Assembly (NCBI RefSeq): GCF_018131075.1
Contig: NZ_JAFCLS010000002.1
Location: 1-64,000, forward strand
Origin: Bradyrhizobium sp. JYMT SZCCT0428
Lineage (GTDB): Bacteria > Pseudomonadota > Alphaproteobacteria > Rhizobiales > Xanthobacteraceae
Length of the DNA: 64,000 nt
Direction of reading: 5' to 3'
Within the stretch, counting starts at the first letter, position 1. Each line of letters starts with the position of its first letter. The translations under genes and the position numbers were made by a program. Under the pieces are notes generated by a model, which worked only from the letters and a program-made list of their open reading frames with translations, was not told the origin of the DNA and searched no databases. Positions 54,423-63,368 of this stretch are shown here, in pieces.

Positions 54423-54728
54423 TCATGGGCACCACGTGGCCTCGAAGTGCGCCGATCGATCGTCCCATCTTGTCAGAAAAACCTGTGTTTCGGGCGGTAC
54501 AACTGCCTTCGTGCTGTCTTTTCCTGCAAAAGCCTCGATCGCGGCCATCGATTCCCAGAATGTAATCTCCACAATGGCGACTTCATCGTTCTCTGCGCTG
54601 CGCATGAAATACGAGCCTTTGTAGCCGGGTACCCGATGCAGCGCCGGCAAGGTTTCGGTCGTCAAGAGCTTTTCGTAGGCGTCAGCCTGCTCAGGCTTTG
54701 CCCATCCGCGCCAGACTCTTCCAATCAT
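54423..54728 (-). CDS. Antibiotic-biosynthesis-monooxygenase-fold protein
   Basis: The 101-residue ferredoxin-like protein fits the ABM/YgiN-type fold (IGRVWRGWAKPEQADAYEKLL ... AIVEITFWESMAAIEAFAGKD; only short parts quoted). Such small proteins act as cofactor-free monooxygenases or as non-catalytic accessories. It lies 38 bases downstream of the ABC ATPase on the same strand, the last gene of the LacI-controlled operon. Confidence 0.75.
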   Translation of the reverse strand: MIGRVWRGWAKPEQADAYEKLLTTETLPALHRVPGYKGSYFMRSAENDEVAIVEITFWESMAAIEAFAGKDSTKAVVPPETQVFLTRWDDRSAHFEATWCP

Positions 54729-54766
54729 GATTATCTCCTGTGTCGGTTTGCTAGACGACTCGAGTT

Positions 54767-55813
54767 TTAGTCAAGAACACGAATGCGGTTGGGCGCGACC
54801 TGCAAAGCGACGGTTTCGCCCACCTTGAAAATCTGGCCGTCCGTCGCAAGACATCGGATGCAATGCAAGCCTGCCCTGACCACATAGCGAACCCGCGATC
54901 CCAGAAAGATGGCCGTTTCGACCCTGGCCGTGCAGGTTGAATCGCCGGCGGGAGCCAACTGCACGTCTTCCTGCCGGAACGTGATCGTCGATGCGCCGCC
55001 GCGGACGTAGCCTTTAGCCAAAGTAAGGACATCCTCGGCCGACAGCATGGCGCGACAGGCGTCTCCGTCCATCACCAGCTCGACATCCAGAATGTTGGAC
55101 GAGCCCATAAAGCCGGCCGAAAAACGCGTCGTCGGCGCTCCATAAAGTTCGGCCGGCGTGCCCTCCTGCTCGATCGTTCCCTCGTTCAACAGGATGATTC
55201 GATCCGACAGACTGAGCGCCTCTTCCTGATCATGCGTGACGAAGATGGTTGTCAGGCCTGTTTGGCGATGGAGTTGAATGAGCTCTTCCTGCATGCTCTC
55301 GCGCAGACGGGCGTCCAGGTTGGATAGGGGCTCGTCGAGCAGCAGCACCTGCGGGCTCGATACGACAGCCCTGGCGACCGCGACACGTTGCTGTTGCCCG
55401 CCGGAAAGCTCACGGGGCCTGCGGGTTGCCAGATGGCTGAGCTGAACCATCTCCAGCACGTCCTTCACCCGCCTGGCTTGTTCCTGCCTGGTCCCGAGGT
55501 TGCGCATCCGGAGCGGAAACATGACGTTGTCAAACACGTTCAGGTGCGGAAGCAACGCGTAGGATTGAAACACCATGGCAATGTCGCGCTTCTCCGGCGG
55601 AAGTGCGGTGGAGTCCTTTTCGCCGATAATGATGGACCCGCTCGTGGTCTGCTCAAGTCCCGCGATCATCCGCAGCAGTGTCGTCTTTCCGCAGCCGCTC
55701 GGGCCGAGCAAGCTCACAAACTCGCCCTTGGCGATCGACATGGAAATGCCCTTGATGACCGCCGTTTCACCGAAGAGCTTCGTCACATTGTTGAGAACAA
55801 CAGCCGCCATCAA
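54767..55813 (-). CDS. ABC transporter ATPase, PotA-like
   Basis: The 348-residue ATPase has Walker A GPSGCGKTT, signature LSGGQQQRVAVARA and Walker B LLLDEPLSNLDAR, with a C-terminal TOBE domain. It belongs to the spermidine/putrescine-iron class. It overlaps the upstream permease gene by 4 bases. Confidence 0.95.
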   Translation of the reverse strand: MMAAVVLNNVTKLFGETAVIKGISMSIAKGEFVSLLGPSGCGKTTLLRMIAGLEQTTSGSIIIGEKDSTALPPEKRDIAMVFQSYALLPHLNVFDNVMFPLRMRNLGTRQEQARRVKDVLEMVQLSHLATRRPRELSGGQQQRVAVARAVVSSPQVLLLDEPLSNLDARLRESMQEELIQLHRQTGLTTIFVTHDQEEALSLSDRIILLNEGTIEQEGTPAELYGAPTTRFSAGFMGSSNILDVELVMDGDACRAMLSAEDVLTLAKGYVRGGASTITFRQEDVQLAPAGDSTCTARVETAIFLGSRVRYVVRAGLHCIRCLATDGQIFKVGETVALQVAPNRIRVLD

Positions 55814-56610
55814 CCTGCCACCTTTTGAACGCCGAGCAGCCGGTCGATCGCCAGCAGCATCACGACCGTTAACCCAATCATGAGGGTGGAGACCGCGGCG
55901 ATCGACGGATCCGGACTGAATTCCAGCTGTGTATAAATCTGAATGGGCAAGGTCATGATCTCGGGCGACCTCAGGAACAGCGAGACGATGGCTTCATCGA
56001 ATGAGATGTTGAAGGCGAAAAAGGCGCCTGCGGCGATACCGGGAAGACATTGCGGGAGAACGACATGGATCAGCGTCTTCCAGCGGCCTGCGCCCATGGT
56101 GCGCGCGGCTTCTTCAAGAAACCTGTCCGAGGTCGACAGGACAGCAAGGGTCGTCCGAATGACGTAGGGAACCGCAATCACCGTGTGACCGACCCACAGG
56201 GATACGAAGGACGTGCGGCCAACCTGCGAACTCCAGAACATCAGCAGCCCGAGCGCGAATACGATGGTCGGCAGCACCAGCGGCGACAGCATCAGCGCGG
56301 ACAGAATGCCGGTACCCGGAATGCGCCCACGGTGAAGCGCGATGGCCATGCCGGTACCAACGACCGTCGCCGAGGCCGTAACGACCGCGGCCAACTGCAG
56401 ACTGTTCAGGGCCGACTGAACGTAAACATTCGAGTCGAGGACCGTGCGGTACCATTTCAAGCTCAGGCCTTGCGGCGGGAACGCGATGTAGTCTCCCGCC
56501 GTGAACGACACTCCCGCCACGACCACGATCGGCCCAAGGATGAAGATCATCACGATCGTCACGAATAGCGCGGCGGCCCCGCGAACCCATGGAGGAACTG
56601 CCCTAACCAT
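55810..56610 (-). CDS. ABC transporter permease, PotC-like
   Basis: The 266-residue inner-membrane protein has six helices and the EAA loop EEAARTMGAGRWKTLIHVVLP region (quoted short: AARTMGAGRWKTLIHVVLP). It overlaps both neighbours by a few bases, forming a tightly coupled operon of PotB-, PotC- and PotA-like components. Confidence 0.93.
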   Translation of the reverse strand: MVRAVPPWVRGAAALFVTIVMIFILGPIVVVAGVSFTAGDYIAFPPQGLSLKWYRTVLDSNVYVQSALNSLQLAAVVTASATVVGTGMAIALHRGRIPGTGILSALMLSPLVLPTIVFALGLLMFWSSQVGRTSFVSLWVGHTVIAVPYVIRTTLAVLSTSDRFLEEAARTMGAGRWKTLIHVVLPQCLPGIAAGAFFAFNISFDEAIVSLFLRSPEIMTLPIQIYTQLEFSPDPSIAAVSTLMIGLTVVMLLAIDRLLGVQKVAG

Positions 56611-57427
56611 GGGATTTCCTCGTGAGGCTGATATACGGGATGAGAAGGATGAGCACGCCGATAAAAAGGATCAGGGACTGGGCCGCGGCGAATGCCCAAT
56701 CCTGGGATTTTGTCGCGGTCTCGTAAATGGATCCGGCGAGTACCGGCAGGCGCGCACCGCCGAGCAGTGACGGCGTGATGAAATAACTGACCGACAGAGT
56801 GAACACCAGCAGAGAGCCGGCGACGATACCCGGAATGGAAAGCGGGAGAACCACACGCTTCACAGAAGCCAGGAAACTGCATCCCATGACGCGCGATGCC
56901 TCCTCGATACGAGGGTCGAGCCTTAATATGACGCCGACAATGGAAAGAACCATGAAAGGAAAGAGAATCTGGATCATTCCGATGATAATGGCGGCCTCGG
57001 TATGCATCAGTGAGTAATTGCGTCGAACAAATCCCATCAGATACAATGCCTCCGGTAGCAATCCGCCCCGGCCCAACAGAACCATCCAGCCGAATGTCCG
57101 GACGACGACGCTCGTCATCAATGGCAGCGTGATGAGGATCATCAGCCAGACCCGCAGGTTCGGGCTGGCCCGGGCCATCACATATGCAAACGGAAATCCG
57201 GCGATCGCGCAGACCAGCGTGATAATGCAGGACAGTTTGATCGTCCGCCACGCCACGCCGAGATAATAGGCGTCGGTCAGGAAGCGCTCGATGTATGAAA
57301 TCGTGAGCGAACCGTCTGGATTCTTGATGCCGAGAACCATGATTCCCGCAACAGGAACCAGAAAGGCAAAGCACAGCAGGAGAATGCCGGGGGCGGCGAT
57401 GATCCAATCATCATGATACTTGTTCAT
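56603..57427 (-). CDS. ABC transporter permease, PotB-like
   Basis: The 274-residue inner-membrane protein has six helices and the EAA-loop EEASRVMGCSFLASVKRVVL. It overlaps the next permease gene by 8 bases and begins 28 bases after the binding-protein stop. Together they form the channel of the importer. Confidence 0.93.
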   Translation of the reverse strand: MNKYHDDWIIAAPGILLLCFAFLVPVAGIMVLGIKNPDGSLTISYIERFLTDAYYLGVAWRTIKLSCIITLVCAIAGFPFAYVMARASPNLRVWLMILITLPLMTSVVVRTFGWMVLLGRGGLLPEALYLMGFVRRNYSLMHTEAAIIIGMIQILFPFMVLSIVGVILRLDPRIEEASRVMGCSFLASVKRVVLPLSIPGIVAGSLLVFTLSVSYFITPSLLGGARLPVLAGSIYETATKSQDWAFAAAQSLILFIGVLILLIPYISLTRKSHG

Positions 57428-57455
57428 GGTGCCCCCGGATTTCGTCTGATGCAGG

Positions 57456-58484
57456 TCAGCGTGCGATCAACTTCTTCCAGTTCTCGATCAGCGTCGCCCT
57501 GCTGCTGTCGACCTGAGCCGGATCGAACCGGACCAGCGACTTGACGGCGTCGCCGAAGACCACTTCAGAGGCGACATTGTCATCGAGCTTGGTTTTCCGA
57601 TTGGTGGGCGAGTAACGCATCTCCCGCGCAAAAGCCGCCTGCACTTCCGGCGACAACTCGAAATCAATCAGCTTTTTGGCCAGGGCTTGATTGGGGCGTC
57701 CGGCAACGAGATTGGCGGTGAAGAACACGGCCGGAGCTCCCTCTTCGGCCAACAGGAATTTGACCGGCTGGCCGCTCTGGCGAATGACGTGGGCGTAGTC
57801 TTGCGAAAATGCGGCAATCCAGGCATCGTTCTGGGCGAAGTTCTGCTGAACTTCCGGCGATGACGAAATGATCACCGACCTGTTGAGCAGTTCCCCAACC
57901 TTCTCCAGGCCCGGCTTGGTATTGTCGAGCGAGCCCCCCCAAACCTTGTTCATCATGAGGAAGCCGAGCAGGCCGTAGGAATTGGACAGGTCGGTGAGAA
58001 CGAGGTGATCGCCGTATTCGCTCTTCCAGAGATCCTTCCACGCCTTCGGCGCGTTCGGAACCTTCTTCTCGTTATAGAGCAGGCCGATCGCGGTCACGAG
58101 GTGCACCGGCCCTTCACCGCGCGCCATGCCTTCGGTCGCGAACGGGTACAGGTCAGCGGCGTTCGGCAGCTCTTGAGGCTTGATCGGCGAGATGAGGCCT
58201 TCGCGTGCCGCGACGACCTCTTGCCCTCCGGAGAAGTGAACCACGTCGTATTGCGGGGCGCCCTTTTGCGCGCGCAGCTGCGCCAGCGTATCGGCGGAGT
58301 AGACCGTCACTACCTTGATCTTGACGTTGTTGGCCTTTTCGAATGGCTCGAACACCAGCTGCTTGTGCAGCTTTTCATAAGCACCACCCCACGAATTGAC
58401 GACGAGGGTCTCTTGCGCAACAGCGCTGGAGACGGAGGCAAGTAAAGATGTCAGGAGCGCCAAGATCGTCTGATTTGCTTTCAC
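57456..58484 (-). CDS. ABC solute-binding protein, PotD/FbpA-like
   Basis: The 342-residue periplasmic protein has a signal peptide (ILALLTSLLASVSSAVAQ) and the family 1 polyamine/iron-class layout starting ETLVVNSWGGAYEKLHKQLV. The GTG start at 58484 has AAGGAG 7 bases upstream, so the ATG 22 codons further out is not used. Residues for polyamine binding cannot be judged by eye; amino-acid-derived or polar organic ligands are possible. It follows the DUF1028 gene by about 150 bases. Confidence 0.92.
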   Translation of the reverse strand: MKANQTILALLTSLLASVSSAVAQETLVVNSWGGAYEKLHKQLVFEPFEKANNVKIKVVTVYSADTLAQLRAQKGAPQYDVVHFSGGQEVVAAREGLISPIKPQELPNAADLYPFATEGMARGEGPVHLVTAIGLLYNEKKVPNAPKAWKDLWKSEYGDHLVLTDLSNSYGLLGFLMMNKVWGGSLDNTKPGLEKVGELLNRSVIISSSPEVQQNFAQNDAWIAAFSQDYAHVIRQSGQPVKFLLAEEGAPAVFFTANLVAGRPNQALAKKLIDFELSPEVQAAFAREMRYSPTNRKTKLDDNVASEVVFGDAVKSLVRFDPAQVDSSRATLIENWKKLIAR

Positions 58485-58632
58485 TACACTTCTCCTTTCG
58501 AATGTCTTATTAACGAAATGTCTGACAGATGCTGCTTCGTTGTATCGCATTGGTTGAAGCGAGCAGGCTTACGCTTCAATGTCGTGTTGTATGCCAACCA
58601 CGGTTCGCGTGCCGTCGGCCAAACATTCCGTC

Positions 58633-59310
58633 CTAGACGTTCATGGGCGAATTCTCGAGCAAGGTAAGCTCGCCCGGCGTCAGCACCTGCTTGATGAAGC
58701 GCTCCTGGTGCGGCTTGTAGAATTCCCACAATCGACGCAGTTCGAGATGCGGATTCCCGGCCCAATCGACCCGCAGATCGACAAGCGGCCACGTCTCGCG
58801 ATCGGCTATCAGGAGAGCAGCGGACATGATGGGCTTGGTTTCGCCGCCTGCGGCAAGTCCGGCATCTACGGCGGCAAGCAGCCGCTCCGCGAAAACCTGG
58901 CCTACGCTCCTTTCGAACGCCTCGACCATCGCCCTTGGCACGTCCGAATTGGCGATGAAGTTCCCGGTCGAGACACAGGACTTGCCGGTAAAGCCGGCAT
59001 TGATACATTTGATCTCAGGGCCGTTAAAGAAGGCGACACGCCCCTCCTTGTCCACCGCCGCGAACTGACGCTCCTGCGGGAAATCGTTGGTTGCGGCCAG
59101 CAAGTTGACGGTCTCTTGCGCCGTACACCCTCTGGAAAGGAGGTCGAGGCCGAGGGGACCAGCCCGGGTGTCGGTTCTATGCTGCGTCGTAATCGCGCCA
59201 ACCCCGGCCTTCACCCAAGGACAGCGGTTGCCGACCGCGACCGCGGACGTCGCTATCCCGATCCCAAACATCCCCGTTTTGCCGTCACGCGCCATGATGG
59301 AAAATGTCAA
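58633..59310 (-). CDS. DUF1028 family protein (Ntn-hydrolase-like)
   Basis: This protein of about 225 residues fits DUF1028, predicted to be an N-terminal-nucleophile-type hydrolase of unknown substrate. Typical blocks are TFSIMARDGKTGMFGIGIAT and NGPEIKCINAGFTGKSCVSTGN. Family proteins usually begin MTFSIxARD, so I start at the TTG at 59310, which has GGAG 6 bases upstream. It is first in the operon with the Pot-like importer, and the LacI operator overlaps its promoter. A role in hydrolysing the imported compound is likely. Confidence 0.85.
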   Translation of the reverse strand: MTFSIMARDGKTGMFGIGIATSAVAVGNRCPWVKAGVGAITTQHRTDTRAGPLGLDLLSRGCTAQETVNLLAATNDFPQERQFAAVDKEGRVAFFNGPEIKCINAGFTGKSCVSTGNFIANSDVPRAMVEAFERSVGQVFAERLLAAVDAGLAAGGETKPIMSAALLIADRETWPLVDLRVDWAGNPHLELRRLWEFYKPHQERFIKQVLTPGELTLLENSPMNV

Positions 59311-59340
59311 AATTTTCTCCAATTTAACCTGAAACCCGCT

Positions 59341-59384
59341 ATTGTAGCGCTACAATAAACGTGTCTGGCTGGCCGTCAACTAAA
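59341..59384 (-). promoter_or_regulatory. LacI-type operator overlapping DUF1028 promoter
   Basis: ATTGTAGCGCTACAAT at 59341-59356 is a perfect 16-bp palindrome with the central CG typical of LacI-family operators. On the minus strand a TTGACG -35 box lies about 16 bases before a TATTGT -10 box that is part of the operator. Binding would block RNA polymerase. Confidence 0.8.
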
Positions 59385-59489
59385 AAAGCGGCAAATTGTG
59401 CTGTTGTCTGTATTTGAGGCAGCACCAGAATCGGGCGGTCATCCTCGTGTCGAGGACGCCAAGGCTCCCAACTACACAGGCGGATCAAC

Positions 59490-60506
59490 TTGAACGACCA
59501 CGTCACGCACAAGAGTTCCGTCAAGATGTCGGACGTCGCGCGGGAAGCCGGCGTCTCACCTATGACGGTGTCGAATACCTTCAAGCACCCATCCAAGGTG
59601 ATCCCTGAAACGCGGGACCGGGTCGCTGCGGCGGCCGCACGGCTTGGTTATGTACCGAACCTGATGGCAGGCAATCTGGCTTCGGGTCGAAGTAACATCG
59701 TCGCCGTCATCGCGCCTTCCATTCAAAATTCCAACTTCGCGGGCATGATTATTGGGCTCGAGAACACGCTGCGCGCGAACGGCTACCACCTGATCATATC
59801 GGTGGTGGAGAAGGCGGAGCGAGAATTTGAGGCCGTGCGCGCGCTGATCGGACGCCGTGTCGATGGCATTGTCCTCACTGGCGTCAACCGTGACGAGGCA
59901 ACGCGCAATATGCTGATCAATGCTCGTATTCCCCTTGTCGAAACGTGGGATCTCGAAGGCCCTTTCCTTGATATGGGCGTCGGCTTTTCTGCCCGGAAGG
60001 CGGCGAAAGACATTACGCGCCTAATCATAGCGAGCGGAAAGCGGCGCATCGGGCTCGCCGGTTACCCGATTGAGAACAACCGCCGCTTCCAGGAACGCGT
60101 TGCCGGCTTTCAGGAAGCGATGTTAGAGGCCGGACTGACTAGCGACCTGATGGCGTTCGTTCCCGACTGGTCCGGCTTCTCGGGCGGCCGGCTCGCGATG
60201 GATCGGATCCTCGAGCGCGAACCGCTTCTTGAGGGCATTTTCTGCTTCACGGACGTTCTGGCAACCGGTGCGCTTTTCGAATGCATGAGGCGCGGCTGGC
60301 ACGTTCCAAACAGATTCGCCATTGCCGGATATGGCGACTATGAAATCGCGGCCGAAGTTCCTCCGGGATTAACCACTGTTCGCACGCCTGGTGACAAGAT
60401 CGGCGAAGCTGCAGCAGAGATGATCCTCCGTCGGATCAATAAGACCCAACAGTCGGACACAGTTGTAGACGTCGGATATGAAGTCGTTGTCAGGGGTACC
60501 ATTTAA
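59490..60506 (+). CDS. LacI-family transcriptional repressor
   Basis: The 338-residue repressor has the LacI helix-turn-helix and hinge (MSDVAREAGVSPMTVSNTFK) at its N-terminus and a periplasmic-binding-protein-like effector domain. The TTG at 59490 keeps the whole helix-turn-helix and has AGGCGG upstream; the internal ATG at 59526 would cut into the first helix. It is divergent from the DUF1028-importer operon, and the 16-bp operator lies between them. Confidence 0.92.
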   Translation: MNDHVTHKSSVKMSDVAREAGVSPMTVSNTFKHPSKVIPETRDRVAAAAARLGYVPNLMAGNLASGRSNIVAVIAPSIQNSNFAGMIIGLENTLRANGYHLIISVVEKAEREFEAVRALIGRRVDGIVLTGVNRDEATRNMLINARIPLVETWDLEGPFLDMGVGFSARKAAKDITRLIIASGKRRIGLAGYPIENNRRFQERVAGFQEAMLEAGLTSDLMAFVPDWSGFSGGRLAMDRILEREPLLEGIFCFTDVLATGALFECMRRGWHVPNRFAIAGYGDYEIAAEVPPGLTTVRTPGDKIGEAAAEMILRRINKTQQSDTVVDVGYEVVVRGTI

Positions 60507-60798
60507 ACTTAATAGAAAGGCTGCAGCAGGTAGCGACGCCACATAACGCTTAGGCAGATATTACTGCCGGGCGGTTCCGTTAGCACAGAGCTGCGCACCG
60601 AAGATCACGCGGTTCCCATCGGGCATCGAGCATTATGAGCGTTTATTTCGGCGTGACTCCGCCGCCCGCCTGTCCACGTTCGCCGGCGAGAATTGCAAGC
60701 GCGGAGCGTCATCAAACTAAACGCGGCGCGATGAAAGGTATGACGAAGGCCTCGTCCCATACGGTGGATCGCATTGTCCCACGTCCTCTACAACGTCG

Positions 60799-63228
60799 TC
60801 ATAACGCGAGTACGATCTTGCCCCCTCTCGCTCGCGAGCAGCAGGTTATCATCTGCGTATTCCGGGCGCGTTCGGACTGAGATAGCACTCGATCTCGGTG
60901 TTCCACTTCACCTTCAATCACCTGCACCTCACACGAACCACATAATCCTTCTCGACAATCACAGGCTACGTCAATGCCGGCAGCCTCCAACACATCGAGA
61001 GCCGTCCTATCGGGCGGAACCTGCAGGGTAACCTGCGAATCGCGAAGCTCAATCTCAAACGGACGATCATGCGACGGATCGGCGGCGGCCTGGGCAGATG
61101 TGAAATGCTCTTTGTGAAGAGTATTTTCAGGCCAATCCAAGGATAAACCAACAAGCTCACTCAACAGACGATCGGGACCGCAGGCATATATTCGGTCCAC
61201 GATGGTTCCTTTTTCGACCAACGCTCGCAGATCCATTCTTGCTCCTTCGGAGGCGGGATAAAGCTGCAAATTCTTGTCATGGTCCCGGCGAAGCTTTTCC
61301 AACAGCGCCATGCTCGAAGCGGAGCGGCCGGCATAGTGGAGCTCGTAGCGCTTGCCGAGGTGCTTGAGGCGGTCGGCCATGGCGACGATCGGCGTGATTC
61401 CTATGCCTCCGGCAATCAGCAAATAGCTCGACGCGGATTCGTCCAGACGGAAGTGATTTTTGGGCCCACGGATCCGCAACATGTCGCCGGTGCGCAAGGT
61501 TTCGTGGATATGGCGCGAACCACCCTTTCCTGCCGTCTCCATCAATATCCTCAGCTCGTAATGCTTCCGATCTTCCGGGTCGCCACAAAGGGAATAGCGC
61601 CGGTCGTATTCCCCAAGGAGCACATGGATGTGGGCTCCGGGGGCCCAGGCCGGCAGGTCTCGGCCGTCGGTGGCTTCAAGGATGATCCGCAGGATACGAT
61701 CGGCTTCCTGATGAACGTCGACGACGCGAACCGGTCGCGCAATGTCGGCTCGGGCGGGCGGTCCGACTTTGAACGACTGACGAGACTTCTGAATCGTTTC
61801 GTCGCGACGTTCCGGATTATGCCCTGGGTCCCAGCGAACCCACAAACTTTCCGGCCCCCGGAAGGATGTATTTGGAAGGTATTTGAATTCCTGGTCCGGC
61901 ACGAGTTCCATGTGCGGCAGTCGGCGCACGAACTCTTCGAGGAAATTCCTCATCTCCATCCGGGCGATGTTCTTTCCCATGCACTGATGAGCGCCGTATC
62001 CGAAGGAAAGATGATCAACCGTATTCTCTCTATGGAGATCGAGGACGCTGGGATTCTCGAATTTTCGTTCGTCGTGATTGGCCGAAGCCATTACCAACAG
62101 GAGCTTGGCTCCCTCGGGAATTTCCGCGTCCCCCACCCTCGTCGGGGCGGTGGCGATACGGCGCCACGAAACGATTGACCCCGCACGCCGCAAGCACTCT
62201 TCGACTGCCATGGGAATCAGGCTTGGATCCGCGCAGATTTGACTCCAGGCCTCCTTGTCGGACAACAGCAGCCGCATAGCGTTCGTGGTGGCCTTGGACG
62301 TCGTTTCATGCGCTGCCACGAGGATCGCCATCATCATCGACCGCAGGTAGGATAGCGGCACGACATCCGGATGCTTGAGATGCTGCCGGATAGAGACGTA
62401 CATCCAACCGTCTCCGGCTGGATTTTCCATCATACCGTCGAGAACCCGGTTTGCGGCTCGCCAGAAGCGCCCCACCGAATCCGCCACATGGAGCTGCTCG
62501 TCCAGGCTCGGCCTGCCCCACGTATTGATCGTGTGCGCCACGCAGAATTGGCGCAACTCATCAATGTCGTCATCCCGTACCCCGAGGAAGTGGAGCGCCA
62601 CCGTAAGGGGGATCTCCCAAAGCATCTCGGCGACCAGATCGACTTCGCCCTTGTCGATGAAACGATCCACATAACGTTGAGTCAGCTGTCGAATCGACGT
62701 CTCGTGTTTCGCAAGCGCCTCGGGGCTGAATGAATCCATCAAGAGCCGGCGCCGCTCCATGTGCGCTGGCTCGTCCTCGTTCACCATCGTACGGTCCATT
62801 GCGTAACCGTACTGCTTCAGAATCTCCTGCGCCTCGGGAGGCGCCGGCGTTATTTTCTCCAACGCGATCGAGGGGGAGAACAGAATATTGTTCCGGAAGA
62901 TGGCCTTTATGTCGTCATATCGGGTCACAACCCAATATCCGAGCTTCGGACTGAAGAAGACCGGCTCCTCGTCCCGGGACCATCGCAATGAGTCTGCTGG
63001 ATCGACCTGATACGCTCCTTCGAAAGGATCGAACTCGGCGGCCTTCGAAGAAAACAGATGCGCGCCAGTCAAAGTGCCAGACGAGGCTTCCGCACCGACG
63101 GGACAGCCAAGTGGTTCTCTCCCACCGCTATGACTTCCACGGTCGGGGGTCGACGGCGAGTATGCATGCGAAGGGCAGGCAGAAATACCTTGGCCGGTCG
63201 ATGCACTTGGATGGTCGGAGCTCTTCAT
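60799..63228 (-). CDS. Self-sufficient cytochrome P450-reductase fusion (CYP116B-like)
   Basis: The protein of about 809 residues joins three domains. A P450 covers about residues 60-470 (I-helix AAHETTSKA, heme cysteine in FGYGAHQCMGKNIA). A phthalate-dioxygenase-reductase-like FMN/NAD(P)H domain (RRYSLCGDP, GGIGITPIVAM) follows. A plant-type [2Fe-2S] ferredoxin ends it, with cysteines in CDCREGLCGSC and TCCSRA. This is the P450RhF/CYP116B architecture, which needs no separate redox partner and hydroxylates or dealkylates diverse aromatics. Start is uncertain: ATG 63228 or TTG 63255. An esterase gene lies upstream on the same strand. Confidence 0.94.
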   Translation of the reverse strand: MKSSDHPSASTGQGISACPSHAYSPSTPDRGSHSGGREPLGCPVGAEASSGTLTGAHLFSSKAAEFDPFEGAYQVDPADSLRWSRDEEPVFFSPKLGYWVVTRYDDIKAIFRNNILFSPSIALEKITPAPPEAQEILKQYGYAMDRTMVNEDEPAHMERRRLLMDSFSPEALAKHETSIRQLTQRYVDRFIDKGEVDLVAEMLWEIPLTVALHFLGVRDDDIDELRQFCVAHTINTWGRPSLDEQLHVADSVGRFWRAANRVLDGMMENPAGDGWMYVSIRQHLKHPDVVPLSYLRSMMMAILVAAHETTSKATTNAMRLLLSDKEAWSQICADPSLIPMAVEECLRRAGSIVSWRRIATAPTRVGDAEIPEGAKLLLVMASANHDERKFENPSVLDLHRENTVDHLSFGYGAHQCMGKNIARMEMRNFLEEFVRRLPHMELVPDQEFKYLPNTSFRGPESLWVRWDPGHNPERRDETIQKSRQSFKVGPPARADIARPVRVVDVHQEADRILRIILEATDGRDLPAWAPGAHIHVLLGEYDRRYSLCGDPEDRKHYELRILMETAGKGGSRHIHETLRTGDMLRIRGPKNHFRLDESASSYLLIAGGIGITPIVAMADRLKHLGKRYELHYAGRSASSMALLEKLRRDHDKNLQLYPASEGARMDLRALVEKGTIVDRIYACGPDRLLSELVGLSLDWPENTLHKEHFTSAQAAADPSHDRPFEIELRDSQVTLQVPPDRTALDVLEAAGIDVACDCREGLCGSCEVQVIEGEVEHRDRVLSQSERARNTQMITCCSRARGGKIVLAL

Positions 63229-63368
63229 GTCGGGGTCCGGTCTTTCTGACCTCAACTTCCCGTCAACAGCGGAAAGTTGATTTCTTATTATGTAACTTGT
63301 TACGCAGCGTAAAACTTCAAATGAAGGCCCGCCGATGGCTGGCCGGACTGACCGGCGCGTCCCGTTGC

